Origin: a bacterium
Lineage (GTDB): Bacteria > Verrucomicrobiota > Verrucomicrobiia > Limisphaerales > RI-55
NCBI GenBank assembly: GCA_016124235.1
Contig: WGOC01000010.1
Coordinates: 62,001-126,000, forward strand
Direction of reading: 5' to 3'
DNA length: 64,000 bases
In this document: in pieces, positions 16,864-25,068 of the stretch
Numbering within the stretch: position 1 is the first letter of the stretch
How the letters are laid out: every line of letters starts with the position of its first letter
Program-made: the position numbers and the translations under genes
Notes under the pieces: generated by a model
Seen by the model: the letters and a program-made list of their open reading frames with translations, nothing else
Told to the model about the DNA's origin: nothing
Databases searched by the model: none

Positions 16864-18321
16864 ATGAGACGGTCTCCTTGTCGTGACTGGTGGCTTTGCA
16901 GACGGTGGCTCCTCCACACTGTCGTTCAAGTGTGTTGTACGTTCCTTATATTGTTGGCCGGCGTGCGGGAGGCGAGAGCCACCAGCGCGCAAGACGACAC
17001 CGGGGCGATCAAGATCCAGGCGGAGACCGGTGACCCGACCGCCACCGAGACGTACGCGATACGCCTCGAAGCCGATCATTATTACGCCGACGCCGCCCGG
17101 TGGTATCGACGGGCAGCCGCAGCCGGACGAGCGGAATCCCAATATCGTTTGGGGGTTCTTCTGCTGAGGGGACGACCGGCGATGGACCAGAATCGACCCG
17201 CGTTGACCGCGCAACCCCTGGCCGCGATTGGATTACTCACCAAAGCAGCAGAACAAGGTCACGACAAAGCACAGCTCGAGCTCGCAAAGTGCCTCCATGC
17301 GGGCATCGGCGTTTCCGCGAATCCAGTTGAAGCGTATCGCTGGCTGCTCATCGCGGCAGAAAAGAATACTGCCGCCAAGGTTGAACGCGATCGCGTCGCA
17401 CTAAATTTGACAGTGGATCAAATTCAAAAGGCGCAGGAGCGGGCGAAAGCTTTCCTCGGTGGTGATCGAAGCGATCCACGGATCGTCATCGTCACACAAG
17501 CCGATCTCGACGCCCAAAAGGCGGATAATCTCGCGTCCGATGAGACGACGACGAACGATCTTTCCAGCACAATCGCAAACGAAGAAGCGGTTGATGTCCG
17601 CACGAATTCTGAGGTTGCAGACAAGGTTGCGATCGCGACCAGCAATCACACAAACAACGATTTGGTGACCAAACAAAAACCAACGGCCACCGCCTGGCTG
17701 CGCAATCTGTTTTCCGCGAACGGCAATCAAGATCGTTTCGCGTCCATCCGCAAAGTCGTTCTCCCGGCAGCAATCGGGCTGTTGATTGCCCTGATCGGGC
17801 TCATCACCTTCGTCATCGTGATCAGTCGAGTTCAATCCCGGAAGAAAGCGTCGCCCCCCGCCGCCATCACTCGGCCGGTCGCACCTCCGCCCATCGCGCG
17901 CAAGGTCATGCCCAACCGGCCGCCACCGGAGCTTGCCCAGTTGCGAGCATTGGATGCCTTTCAGATGGAAAAGTTGATGGAACTCCTTTTCACACACGAG
18001 GGATTTGATGTCCAACGACACACCGGCGCCGGCATCGACGACGGCATTGATTTGGAATTCACACGAACCGGAATGCGCACGGCGTTTCAATGCCGGCGTT
18101 GGAAGACCGGCCAGATCGGCATCAAGGAAATGGCCGAATATCTCGCCGCCTCGAAGGCTTCGGGCTTTGATGCCGGCATCGTCGTGACGATTAATAATTT
18201 CACCGCCGCTGCGCTGGAACTCGGTCGCAAGAACCGCACTGAAATCATCGACGGCGCCAAATTGGTGTGTCTGTTGCGCAAACACGACGTGCCGGTCAAC
18301 GCGCAGATGCAAGCGGCTTAA
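16864..18321 (+). CDS. Sel1-repeat / TM / Mrr-like nuclease-fold fusion protein
   Basis: A 485-residue protein in three parts. Residues 1-40 form a signal peptide or anchor. Residues about 45-180 carry Sel1-type helical repeats (YADAARWYRRAAAAGRAESQ, GLLTKAAEQGHDKAQLELAK, NPVEAYRWLLIAAEK). After a polar linker, one TM lies at about 298-322 (VVLPAAIGLLIALIGLITFV). Residues about 360-478 match the Mrr_cat restriction-endonuclease-like fold: FQMEKLMELLFTHEGFDV, GIDDGIDLEF, FQCRRWK, IVVTINNFTAAALELG and IIDGAKLVCLL. In active Mrr domains the QxK lysine is catalytic; here the text is QCR, so cleavage activity is doubtful. The Sel1 part should be periplasmic and the Mrr part cytoplasmic. Confidence 0.8.
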   Translation: MRRSPCRDWWLCRRWLLHTVVQVCCTFLILLAGVREARATSAQDDTGAIKIQAETGDPTATETYAIRLEADHYYADAARWYRRAAAAGRAESQYRLGVLLLRGRPAMDQNRPALTAQPLAAIGLLTKAAEQGHDKAQLELAKCLHAGIGVSANPVEAYRWLLIAAEKNTAAKVERDRVALNLTVDQIQKAQERAKAFLGGDRSDPRIVIVTQADLDAQKADNLASDETTTNDLSSTIANEEAVDVRTNSEVADKVAIATSNHTNNDLVTKQKPTATAWLRNLFSANGNQDRFASIRKVVLPAAIGLLIALIGLITFVIVISRVQSRKKASPPAAITRPVAPPPIARKVMPNRPPPELAQLRALDAFQMEKLMELLFTHEGFDVQRHTGAGIDDGIDLEFTRTGMRTAFQCRRWKTGQIGIKEMAEYLAASKASGFDAGIVVTINNFTAAALELGRKNRTEIIDGAKLVCLLRKHDVPVNAQMQAA

Positions 18322-18422
18322 GCTCGAACCGCATTTCGGCGCGAATCGAATCGTGTGTTCCTCTTTTGTGGCGCGGTGAATCACGCTTGCCCCGTCAAAG
18401 GTCCACCGGTCATAACTGCGCC

Positions 18423-19784
18423 ATGTCCAGTTCCCCCGCGCGCATTCTCGTTGCCGACGACCAGAAGGATGTCCAGGAAGCACTCCGCCTGTTGTTCAAG
18501 GGTGAAGGGTTTCGCACCGACACCTGCTCGTCACCCCGCGAGGTGACCGAACGCCTCCGGCAATCGGAATACGACGTCCTGTTGATGGACCTGAATTACG
18601 CACGCGACACCACGTCCGGCCGCGAAGGTATTGACCTGTTGAAACTCGTCCGGGCCGCCGACGATTCACTGCCGATCGTGGTGATGACCGCGTGGGGCAG
18701 CGTGGAGCTCGCGGTCGAAGCCATTCGCCTCGGGGCGCAGGATTTTGTTGAAAAGCCGTGGGACAACCGCCGCCTGCTCAGCATCATTCGCAATCAAATT
18801 GAACTCGCGCAAACCAAGCGCGACGCCCGCCGGCTGGCCGCGGTGCAAAACGCCCAGCAGTCCGAGTCCGCTCCCAAACTGATCGCCGGGTCGCCGGCCA
18901 TGCACGGCATTCTGGAAGTGATCGATCGCGTCGGCCCGTCCGATGCCGCGATTCTAATCACCGGCGAAAACGGCACCGGCAAGGGCTTGATCGCGCGGGC
19001 GATCCATGCCCGCTCGCCGCGCTCGAATCGCTCGCTCGTGACGGTGAACATGGGCGGCATGGCGGAAGGCGTCTTCGAAAGCGAACTGTTCGGTCACGTC
19101 AAAGGCGCCTTTACCGACGCCAAACAGGATCGCATGGGCCGGCTCGAAATGGCGGAGGGCGGCACGCTGTTTCTGGATGAAATCGGCAACACGCCGCCGT
19201 CGCAACAAACGCGTTTGCTGCGTGTGCTGGAGACGGGCGAATACGAACGTGTGGGCTCCAGCAAAACCCGCAAAGCAGACGTGCGCTTCATTTCCGCGAC
19301 CAATGCCGACCTCGCGGCCGACGTGTCAGCCGGACGTTTTCGGCAGGATCTGTTGTTTCGTTTGAACACGGTGGAAATCCGCCTTCCCGCGTTGCGCGAT
19401 CGACGCGAAGACATCCTGCCGCTGGCGGAATTCTTCCTCGCCCACCATCGCCAGCGTTATCGGAAAGATCTGAACGGCTTTAACGCCAGCGCGATTGCTT
19501 CGCTTCAGCAGCATTCGTGGCCGGGCAATGTGCGCGAACTGAGTCACGCGATTGAGCGCGCAGTGCTGATGGCGGGCGGCGACGAAATCTGCGCGGCGGA
19601 TCTGGGCCTTGCTAAAGAACAGCAGGCCGCGCCCTCACTTGAAGACATGAGCCTCGAAGAAGTCGAACGCTATCTGATTCAACGCACGATGGCCCGATGC
19701 GGCGGTAACGCCCGGCTCGCCGGTGAAGCCCTCGGACTCAGCCGCAGCGCCTTTTACCGGCGCCTCGAAAAATACGGGCTTTGA
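18423..19784 (+). CDS. Sigma-54-dependent response regulator (NtrC family)
   Basis: A 453-residue transcription activator. Receiver domain residues 5-130 with phospho-acceptor Asp56 (LLMDLNY) and the KPW lysine. AAA+ domain about 155-385: Walker A GENGTGKG, Walker B GGTLFLDEIG, arginine-finger region FRQDLLFRLN. C-terminal Fis-type helix-turn-helix (LAGEALGLSRSAFYRRL). The sigma-54 contact loop reads GAFTDA (residues 228-233) instead of GAFTGA. The ATG at 18423 is chosen since the receiver begins right after it; the longer frame from 18267 overlaps the previous gene. The cognate kinase follows in 31 nt, and candidate target promoters lie at 21359 and 32662. Confidence 0.93.
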   Translation: MSSSPARILVADDQKDVQEALRLLFKGEGFRTDTCSSPREVTERLRQSEYDVLLMDLNYARDTTSGREGIDLLKLVRAADDSLPIVVMTAWGSVELAVEAIRLGAQDFVEKPWDNRRLLSIIRNQIELAQTKRDARRLAAVQNAQQSESAPKLIAGSPAMHGILEVIDRVGPSDAAILITGENGTGKGLIARAIHARSPRSNRSLVTVNMGGMAEGVFESELFGHVKGAFTDAKQDRMGRLEMAEGGTLFLDEIGNTPPSQQTRLLRVLETGEYERVGSSKTRKADVRFISATNADLAADVSAGRFRQDLLFRLNTVEIRLPALRDRREDILPLAEFFLAHHRQRYRKDLNGFNASAIASLQQHSWPGNVRELSHAIERAVLMAGGDEICAADLGLAKEQQAAPSLEDMSLEEVERYLIQRTMARCGGNARLAGEALGLSRSAFYRRLEKYGL

Positions 19785-19815
19785 GCCGGCGACCACCTGA
19801 ACCACGATCCGCTTC

Positions 19816-21150
19816 ATGCCCGCCCGGAATTTTGAACGACGCATCTGGTTGCTGACCGCGCTGGCGGCGCTGCCGGGCTTGGGCGTTTCCCTGTTCTGGC
19901 GATTCAGCACCGAGGCGCCGGATTGGCGACACTGGCTAGCGTTGGTGATATGTATACTGTTTCCGGTTGGTTTGTTTTTGATCCTGGTCCGTTCGATCCG
20001 TTTTCCGCTGCGCACGCTGTCCAATCAAATCGCCGGGATGCGCGAAGGTGATTTCAGCATCCGCGTGCGGGGCGCGACCTCACGAGATGCAATGGGCGAA
20101 TTGATCGCCGAATTGAATGCCCTCGGTGCCCACCTGCGCGAACACCGTCTTGAAGGTGTCGAAACGGAAGCGTTGCTGCGCACCGTCATGGGTGAGATCA
20201 GCGTGTGTGTGTTCGCCTTCGATCAGCAACAGCGACTCCAGCTCGTCAATCGCGCCGGCGAACAATTGCTGGGACGTTCCGCGGCGCAGATGACGGGTCG
20301 TTCCGCGCAGGAACTGGGACTGGCCGCCTGTCTGGAGGGCGAACCCACGCGCGTGCTGGACACCGCATTTCATGGTCAGATGGGGCGGTGGGCGTTGCGA
20401 CGTTCGTCCTTTCGCGAACAAGGCCAACCACACCAATTGGTCGTGCTGACCGATTTGTCGCGGGCGTTGCGCGAGGAAGAACGACAGGCCTGGAAACGCT
20501 TGATCCGCGTGATGGGCCACGAACTGAACAACAGCCTCGCGCCGATTCATTCCATCAGCAGCAGCCTGACGCAATTGCTCGACCGCCAACCGCGCCCCGA
20601 CGATTGGGAGGAAGACGTACGTGGTGGACTGAACGTCATTCAGTCGCGTTCCGAATCGTTGATTCGATTCATGGAAGCCTACTCGCGGCTCGCGCGCCTC
20701 CCCGCACCCAGCAAACGGCCGTTCAACGTCCGCGACTGGGCGGGTCATGCCGTGCAACTGGAACAGCGGCTCTCTGTGACTATCCTGGAGAGCCCGGATG
20801 TTACGATCCACGGCGACGCCGATCAGCTCGATCAGGTATTGATCAACTTGATCCGCAACGCGACCGACGCTGCCCTTGCGGATCCGGGTGGCGCCGAATC
20901 AGCGGTGGAGATCCTGTGGCACCTCAAGCTCGACCAATTTGTTTTGACCGTTCGCGACAACGGCCCCGGCGTCGCTGATTCGGGAAATCTGTTTGTTCCG
21001 TTCTTCACCACCAAACAAGGCGGCTCGGGGATCGGGCTGGCACTGTGCCGGCAGATTGTCGAGGGCCACGACGGACGTCTCACCCTCGCCAATCGATCGG
21101 ACGGCCGCGGCGCGGAAGCCATCGTGCGGTTGCCGCTGGCCATCAGTTGA
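19816..21150 (+). CDS. Sensor histidine kinase (HAMP-PAS-HisKA-HATPase)
   Basis: A 444-residue inner-membrane kinase, partner of the response regulator just upstream. Two TMs flank a very short periplasmic loop (about residues 10-29 and 41-58), followed by HAMP (about 60-112), a PAS-like domain (about 118-210: ISVCVFAFDQQQRLQLVNRAG) and the kinase core. Phospho-acceptor His235 lies in VMGHELNNSLAPI, an NtrY/NtrB-like H-box. N-box LIRNATDAA, G1 DNGPGV, F-box FFTTK and G2 GSGIGLAL are all present. The tiny periplasmic loop suggests sensing within the membrane or via a partner rather than a large ligand domain. The stop is followed by a hairpin at 21162-21183. Confidence 0.93.
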   Translation: MPARNFERRIWLLTALAALPGLGVSLFWRFSTEAPDWRHWLALVICILFPVGLFLILVRSIRFPLRTLSNQIAGMREGDFSIRVRGATSRDAMGELIAELNALGAHLREHRLEGVETEALLRTVMGEISVCVFAFDQQQRLQLVNRAGEQLLGRSAAQMTGRSAQELGLAACLEGEPTRVLDTAFHGQMGRWALRRSSFREQGQPHQLVVLTDLSRALREEERQAWKRLIRVMGHELNNSLAPIHSISSSLTQLLDRQPRPDDWEEDVRGGLNVIQSRSESLIRFMEAYSRLARLPAPSKRPFNVRDWAGHAVQLEQRLSVTILESPDVTIHGDADQLDQVLINLIRNATDAALADPGGAESAVEILWHLKLDQFVLTVRDNGPGVADSGNLFVPFFTTKQGGSGIGLALCRQIVEGHDGRLTLANRSDGRGAEAIVRLPLAIS

Positions 21151-21161
21151 GCGGCGTCAAC

Positions 21162-21183
21162 CTCGTCCCATTTGCGGGACGAG
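21162..21183 (+). terminator. Perfect 8-bp hairpin after the kinase gene, T-run absent
   Basis: CTCGTCCC (21162-21169), a 6-nt loop, and GGGACGAG (21176-21183). It starts 12 nt after the kinase stop. No T-run follows, so it may be a weak terminator or a dispersed palindrome; a related TCGTCCC-N6-GGGACGA occurs at 32547-32566. Confidence 0.4.
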
Positions 21184-21358
21184 CTAATCCCAGCGCCGAA
21201 ACCTCTCAACGTCTTCGCGATTGATCTGAAAAACCTGAATCGCCACTCGACACGGGGAAAACCATGAAGTTTATATTTTTATAAGATACTGACCACGAAC
21301 AGATTGCATTAAGAAAAAGAGACGATTCGTTGCCACTTTTATTCCACTTCCAACCGGG

Positions 21359-21374
21359 TGGCATCGACCCTGCA
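21359..21374 (+). promoter_or_regulatory. Candidate sigma-54 (-24/-12) promoter
   Basis: TGGCATCGACCCTGCA keeps the diagnostic GG (21360-21361) and GC (21372-21373) separated by exactly 10 nt and matches TGGCA and TGCA of the sigma-54 consensus. It is in the gene-free stretch between the sigma-54 regulator/kinase pair and the DUF4160-adaptor-ATPase-permease genes, pointing towards them. Predicted start of transcription is about 21386. Rest of the 21184-21499 gap: AT-rich 21266-21320, no ORF of note. Confidence 0.55.
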
Positions 21375-21499
21375 AAAGGGTTCAGGTGTGTGCGTTCACA
21401 ATTATCAAACTCTGACACGTTGTGAACACGTTGAAATCGAAATCGAAAACCGTGGCGGCTGCGTCCGTAAGAGCGGCCGCCACAACTGAAAACCAAGTT

Positions 21500-21760
21500 A
21501 TGCCTGTCATCTCCAAATTCTACGGAATCATCGTTCGCCTGATGAAACTGCCCGATCGTCGCACCGCCATCTACGCCAACTACGGTGAACACGAATTGGT
21601 GATGGACGCCTCGTCGTTGAAGGTCATTTCCGGCTCCGCCCCGGCACGGGTGGTGGATATGGTCTGCGAATGGGCTCGTCAGCATCACCTTGAACTCATG
21701 GCCGCGCTCGATCGCGCCGCCGGCAGTGGATCGCCCATTTCGATCGCGCCGCTTCAATAA
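21500..21760 (+). CDS. DUF4160-family small protein
   Basis: An 86-residue protein from the ATG at 21500 (MPVISKFYGIIVRL), which matches the normal DUF4160 start; the frame extends to a GTG at 21422 but that prefix looks random. Seen: ISKFYGIIVRL, YANYGEHELVMD, LKVISGSAPARVVDMVCEWA and SPISIAPL, all as in DUF4160. The family's usual DHxPPHFH element before YYGEHE is replaced by PDRRTAIYA, so the putative metal-binding histidines are gone. DUF4160 genes are often paired with a DUF2442 gene; none is here. It sits 27 nt before the adaptor gene and may be in the same transcript. Function unknown. Confidence 0.75.
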   Translation: MPVISKFYGIIVRLMKLPDRRTAIYANYGEHELVMDASSLKVISGSAPARVVDMVCEWARQHHLELMAALDRAAGSGSPISIAPLQ

Positions 21761-21787
21761 TCACCACCTCGTCGTTATTTTTGCCGT

Positions 21788-23053
21788 ATGGACATCGCCC
21801 GACCCGACCTGAAGCGCCGCCGTAACCGCCGCCGGATTTTGTTCTCTCTCGCCGGACTGGTGGTGCTGGCCCTGATCACGCTCGGCCTTTCCAAACTTGA
21901 ACCGGCGGCCCCCAGCGTGGATCGCGCGCAGGTGTGGACCAACAGCGTCCAACGTGGCGAAATGATTCGTCAGGTTCGGGGAAACGGGACACTGGTGCCG
22001 GAACAGATTCAATACGTTCAGGCTGAAACCGACGGTCGGATCGAACGAATCCATGTACTCGCCGGCGCGCCAGTGGAACCGGATACGATCATCCTGGAAA
22101 TGAGTAATCCCGAACTTGAGCAACAAGCCTTTGATCTCAAGTGGCAATTGACGGCGGCCGAAGCGCAGATGCAAAAACTTAAGGTCCAATTGGAAAGTGA
22201 CCGACTGACTCTCGAATCCACCATTGCTTCCTTACGTGCTGACTACACGCAGGCTGAACTCGGCGCAGAGGCTGACGCGACCCTCGCGAAGGACGGCCTC
22301 GTGCCGGACATCGACATGAAGCGCTCACGCGCAAAGGCCGATGACCTCAAGCAGCGTCTGGACGTGGAACAGAAGCGCCTCGCCATCATGGACGATTCGG
22401 ACAAAGCGCAGATCGCCGTGCAAAATGCAGACCTCGAAAAACTGCGCGCCTCACTCAAGCTGATGCAGGCCAAGGTCGGCCGACTGAAAGTCCGGGCGGG
22501 CATCGATGGCGTGCTGCAATCGGTGGGCGACGGAATGACTCAATTGCAAGTCGGCCAACGGATGAGCCCCGGCGCCACGCTCGCGAAGATCGTCCAACCG
22601 ACGAAGCTCAAGGCGGAGGTCAAGATCGCGGAAACGCAGGCGCGCGACGTGCAAATTGGCCAGAAGGCCAGCATCGACACCCGCAATGGCGTCATTCCCG
22701 GTCACGTGGTGCGCGTTGATCCCGCCGTGCTCAACGGCACCGTCACCGTGGATGTCGCGCTCGACGGCAAGCTGCCGCGGGGCGCCCGCCCCGATCTCAG
22801 CGTCGATGGCACGATCGAACTCGAGCGACTGGAAAATGTTCTTTATGTCGGCCGCCCGGTACATGGCCAGGCGGATGCCACAATCGGCCTATTCAAGCTG
22901 GTCCCGGGCGGATATGCCGACCGTGTTTCCGTCAAGCTGGGCCGCACTTCCGTGAGCACCGTCGAGATTCTTGACGGCCTGAAAGAGGGCGACGAGGTGA
23001 TCCTTTCTGACATGTCGCAATGGGACGACTACAACCGAATCCAACTGCGCTAG
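21788..23053 (+). CDS. HlyD/MacA-type periplasmic adaptor
   Basis: A 421-residue membrane-fusion protein that would bridge an ABC exporter to the outer parts of the envelope. Seen: a single N-terminal TM (about residues 18-37, ILFSLAGLVVLALITLGL), a split lipoyl domain (IRQVRGNGTLVPEQ and LKVRAGIDGVLQSVG), a long helical hairpin between them (about 105-235, rich in Leu/Glu/Lys heptads), then beta-barrel and membrane-proximal parts (KLKAEVKIAETQARDVQIGQ, GLKEGDEVILSD). It is the only adaptor in the window, although thirteen permease genes follow. The next ATPase starts 134 nt later. Confidence 0.9.
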   Translation: MDIARPDLKRRRNRRRILFSLAGLVVLALITLGLSKLEPAAPSVDRAQVWTNSVQRGEMIRQVRGNGTLVPEQIQYVQAETDGRIERIHVLAGAPVEPDTIILEMSNPELEQQAFDLKWQLTAAEAQMQKLKVQLESDRLTLESTIASLRADYTQAELGAEADATLAKDGLVPDIDMKRSRAKADDLKQRLDVEQKRLAIMDDSDKAQIAVQNADLEKLRASLKLMQAKVGRLKVRAGIDGVLQSVGDGMTQLQVGQRMSPGATLAKIVQPTKLKAEVKIAETQARDVQIGQKASIDTRNGVIPGHVVRVDPAVLNGTVTVDVALDGKLPRGARPDLSVDGTIELERLENVLYVGRPVHGQADATIGLFKLVPGGYADRVSVKLGRTSVSTVEILDGLKEGDEVILSDMSQWDDYNRIQLR

Positions 23054-23187
23054 AACGCGACGGCTCGTGAAACATTTTGAAACTCCACGCCATAGAAAAC
23101 GGTATTCACAAAACCAGAATCGAATCGCCACCCGCTCCTGATCAAACACGCTTTAAACCACAATTGACCGTTTAAGAAATCACCACC

Positions 23188-23898
23188 ATGACCACCGAAA
23201 ATACCCTCATCAGTCTCGAAGGCATCAAGAAAGTTTTCTACACCGACGAGGTGGAAACCCATGCCCTGGCCGAAGTACATCTGACCATCGGCCGCGGGGA
23301 ATACGTTTCCATCGCCGGTCCCAGCGGTTGCGGCAAATCAACGTTGCTCTCGATCCTCGGTCTGTTGGATACCGCCAGCGACGGCACTTACATTTTGAAT
23401 GGCAACGATGTTTCCAACCTCGATTTCGCGCAGCGCGCGCGCATCCGCAACCGCGAGATCGGCTTCATTTTTCAAAGTTTCAATTTGATCGGCGATCTCA
23501 CGGTTTTTGAAAACGTGGAACTGCCGTTGACCTACCGCGGCACCAGCAGCGCCGAACGCCGGGCCGCCGCCACGGCCGCCCTGGAAAAGGTCGGCATGTC
23601 CCATCGTGTGAATCATTATCCGTCGCAACTTTCCGGAGGCCAGCAACAACGCGTCGCGGTCGCCCGGGCGCTCGCCGGCAAACCCTCCATCCTGCTCGCG
23701 GACGAACCGACAGGAAATCTCGACTCCAAGAATGGCGAAGCCGTGATGGACTTGCTCGCCGGGCTGCATCGCGAAGGCGCGACCATCTGCATGGTCACGC
23801 ACGATCCTCGCTTTGCGCGCAACGCGGAGCGCCAGATCCATTTGTTCGACGGCCGGGTTGTCGAGGAAAACATGAGCGAAAGCGTCGCTAGCGCCTAG
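23188..23898 (+). CDS. ABC transporter ATPase, MacB/LolD type (first copy)
   Basis: A 236-residue ATPase with all canonical residues: Walker A GPSGCGKST, Q-loop IFQSF, signature LSGGQQQRVAVARAL, Walker [13 protein letters not shown] with the D-loop Asp, and VTHD as H-switch. Length and the N-terminal FYTDEVETHALAEVHL fit ATPases that drive MacB/FtsX-type permeases, which move substrates from the periplasm by a mechanical stroke rather than through a channel. It is the likely energiser for the permeases downstream. It lies 134 nt after the adaptor and 68 nt before the second ATPase. The ATG at 23188 lacks a clear Shine-Dalgarno sequence. Confidence 0.93.
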   Translation: MTTENTLISLEGIKKVFYTDEVETHALAEVHLTIGRGEYVSIAGPSGCGKSTLLSILGLLDTASDGTYILNGNDVSNLDFAQRARIRNREIGFIFQSFNLIGDLTVFENVELPLTYRGTSSAERRAAATAALEKVGMSHRVNHYPSQLSGGQQQRVAVARALAGKPSILLADEPTGNLDSKNGEAVMDLLAGLHREGATICMVTHDPRFARNAERQIHLFDGRVVEENMSESVASA

Positions 23899-23966
23899 CG
23901 AACTGCTGCTCGCCATCGATTGGCTCCGCAAACAAACCCGTTTTCCAAATCAGCCATCTCAAGCAA

Positions 23967-24629
23967 ATGATCCAGATTCGCGATCTCGAAAAGAGTTACA
24001 AAACCAAGGCCGGTTTCACCTACGTCCTCCGCCAGATCAACCTTGATGTGAACGAAGGTGACTTCATCACGTTCATGGGCCCGAGCGGCGCCGGCAAATC
24101 GACGCTGCTCAGCATCATCGGCATGTTCGACGGTGAATACGAAGGCGACTACCAGTTCAACGGACAGTTGGTCGGGAAGCTCAAACCCAAGGACCGCGCC
24201 GCGCTTAACAAGCAGCACATCGGCTTCGTCTTTCAGCAGTTTCATTTGCTCGATGACATGACTGTCGCGGAAAATCTCGACCTGCCTCTCTCCTACCGGG
24301 ACCTGAAAAAATCCGAGCGCCAATCGCTGGTCGCAGACACGCTTGATCGTTTCGGCATCGTCGCAAAGAAGGACCTGTTCCCCTCACAACTCAGCGGTGG
24401 CCAGCAGCAACTTGTCGCCATTGCGCGCGCGATTATTGCCAAGCCGTCGTTGATCCTCGCCGATGAACCGACCGGCAACCTTCACACCGATCACGGGCGC
24501 GAGATCATGGACTTGTTCAAAAAGCTCAACGAGGCGGGCACCACGATCATACAAGTCACGCACAATCCGGACTGGGCCAAATACGGCCAGCGCATCGTCA
24601 CGTTGAAAGACGGATGGATGGAAAAATAG
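23967..24629 (+). CDS. ABC transporter ATPase, MacB/LolD type (second copy, altered motifs)
   Basis: A 220-residue paralogue of the ATPase just upstream. Walker [10 protein letters not shown] (residues 38-46), Q-loop FQQF and Walker [10 protein letters not shown] are intact. Three places differ: the signature reads [12 protein letters not shown] (Leu where Arg is usual), the D-loop reads GNLH (His for Asp), and the switch is VTHN. These residues shape the dimer interface and hydrolysis timing in ABC proteins, so this copy may be a slow or regulatory half of a heterodimer with the first ATPase; that is inference. A small four-helix-bundle gene separates it from the first permease. Confidence 0.9.
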   Translation: MIQIRDLEKSYKTKAGFTYVLRQINLDVNEGDFITFMGPSGAGKSTLLSIIGMFDGEYEGDYQFNGQLVGKLKPKDRAALNKQHIGFVFQQFHLLDDMTVAENLDLPLSYRDLKKSERQSLVADTLDRFGIVAKKDLFPSQLSGGQQQLVAIARAIIAKPSLILADEPTGNLHTDHGREIMDLFKKLNEAGTTIIQVTHNPDWAKYGQRIVTLKDGWMEK

Positions 24630-24630
24630 T

Positions 24631-24655
24631 CCAAAGTTGAGAGTTACGAGTTTTT
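24631..24655. repeat. Left arm of AACTC-type inverted repeat
   Basis: Read on the minus strand this is AAAAACTCGTAACTCTCAAC plus TTTGG. It mirrors the AACTCATAACT copies at 25032-25063, so the four-helix-bundle gene sits between inverted copies. Confidence 0.5.
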
Positions 24656-24659
24656 AGCC

Positions 24660-25040
24660 GTGAGCGATCAACCACATAAAGCGTCCCAAGGCTATCGAGA
24701 CCTGATTGCGTGGCAGAAAGCCATGGTTCTGGCCAAAGCGGTCTATCACCTGACGGCCAGGTTTCCGAACGAAGAAAAACTCGGGCTCATCTCCCAGATG
24801 CGCCGAGCCGCGATTTCAGTTCCCTCCAATCTCGCAGAAGGTCAGGCTCGAAGAACACGAGGAGAATTTGTTCAATTTATTTCCCATACCGAAGGCTCCG
24901 CCGCCGAGCTGGACACGCAACTCATGCTATCAGTCGAATTGGGATACTGCACAAAGTCGGAAGCAACCGACGCTGACGGTTTGATTCAAGAACTCCGCAA
25001 GATGCTCAACTCGCTTCGGCGTGCCGTTTCCAACTCATAA
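24660..25040 (+). CDS. Four-helix bundle protein (S23 / 23S rRNA IVS-type)
   Basis: A 126-residue protein starting at GTG 24660. It has the family pattern throughout: YRDLIAWQKAMVLAKAVYHL, FPNEEKLGLISQMRRAAIS, VPSNLAEGQARR, EFVQFISHTEGSAAELDTQL and a final Leu-rich helix. Relatives are encoded in 23S rRNA intervening sequences and next to diversity-generating retroelements (Avd-like), but neither an rRNA gene nor a reverse transcriptase is here. It interrupts the ATPase-permease order and is flanked by inverted AACTC-type repeats, one overlapping its stop codon, which suggests it arrived as a small cassette. Function unknown. Confidence 0.85.
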   Translation: MSDQPHKASQGYRDLIAWQKAMVLAKAVYHLTARFPNEEKLGLISQMRRAAISVPSNLAEGQARRTRGEFVQFISHTEGSAAELDTQLMLSVELGYCTKSEATDADGLIQELRKMLNSLRRAVSNS

Positions 25041-25063
25041 CTCAAAACTCCAAACTCATAACT
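25032..25063. repeat. Right AACTC-type repeat, two direct AACTCATAACT copies
   Basis: AACTCATAACT occurs at 25032-25042 and again at 25053-25063, covering the end of the four-helix-bundle gene and the lead of the first permease gene (ATG 25069). Inverted relative at 24631-24655. Confidence 0.55.
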
Positions 25064-25068
25064 TTCCC

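Noticed and set aside
24660-25040. Four-helix-bundle gene as a 23S rRNA intervening sequence or part of a diversity-generating retroelement
   Set aside because: No rRNA sequence, reverse transcriptase or template/variable repeat is present nearby.
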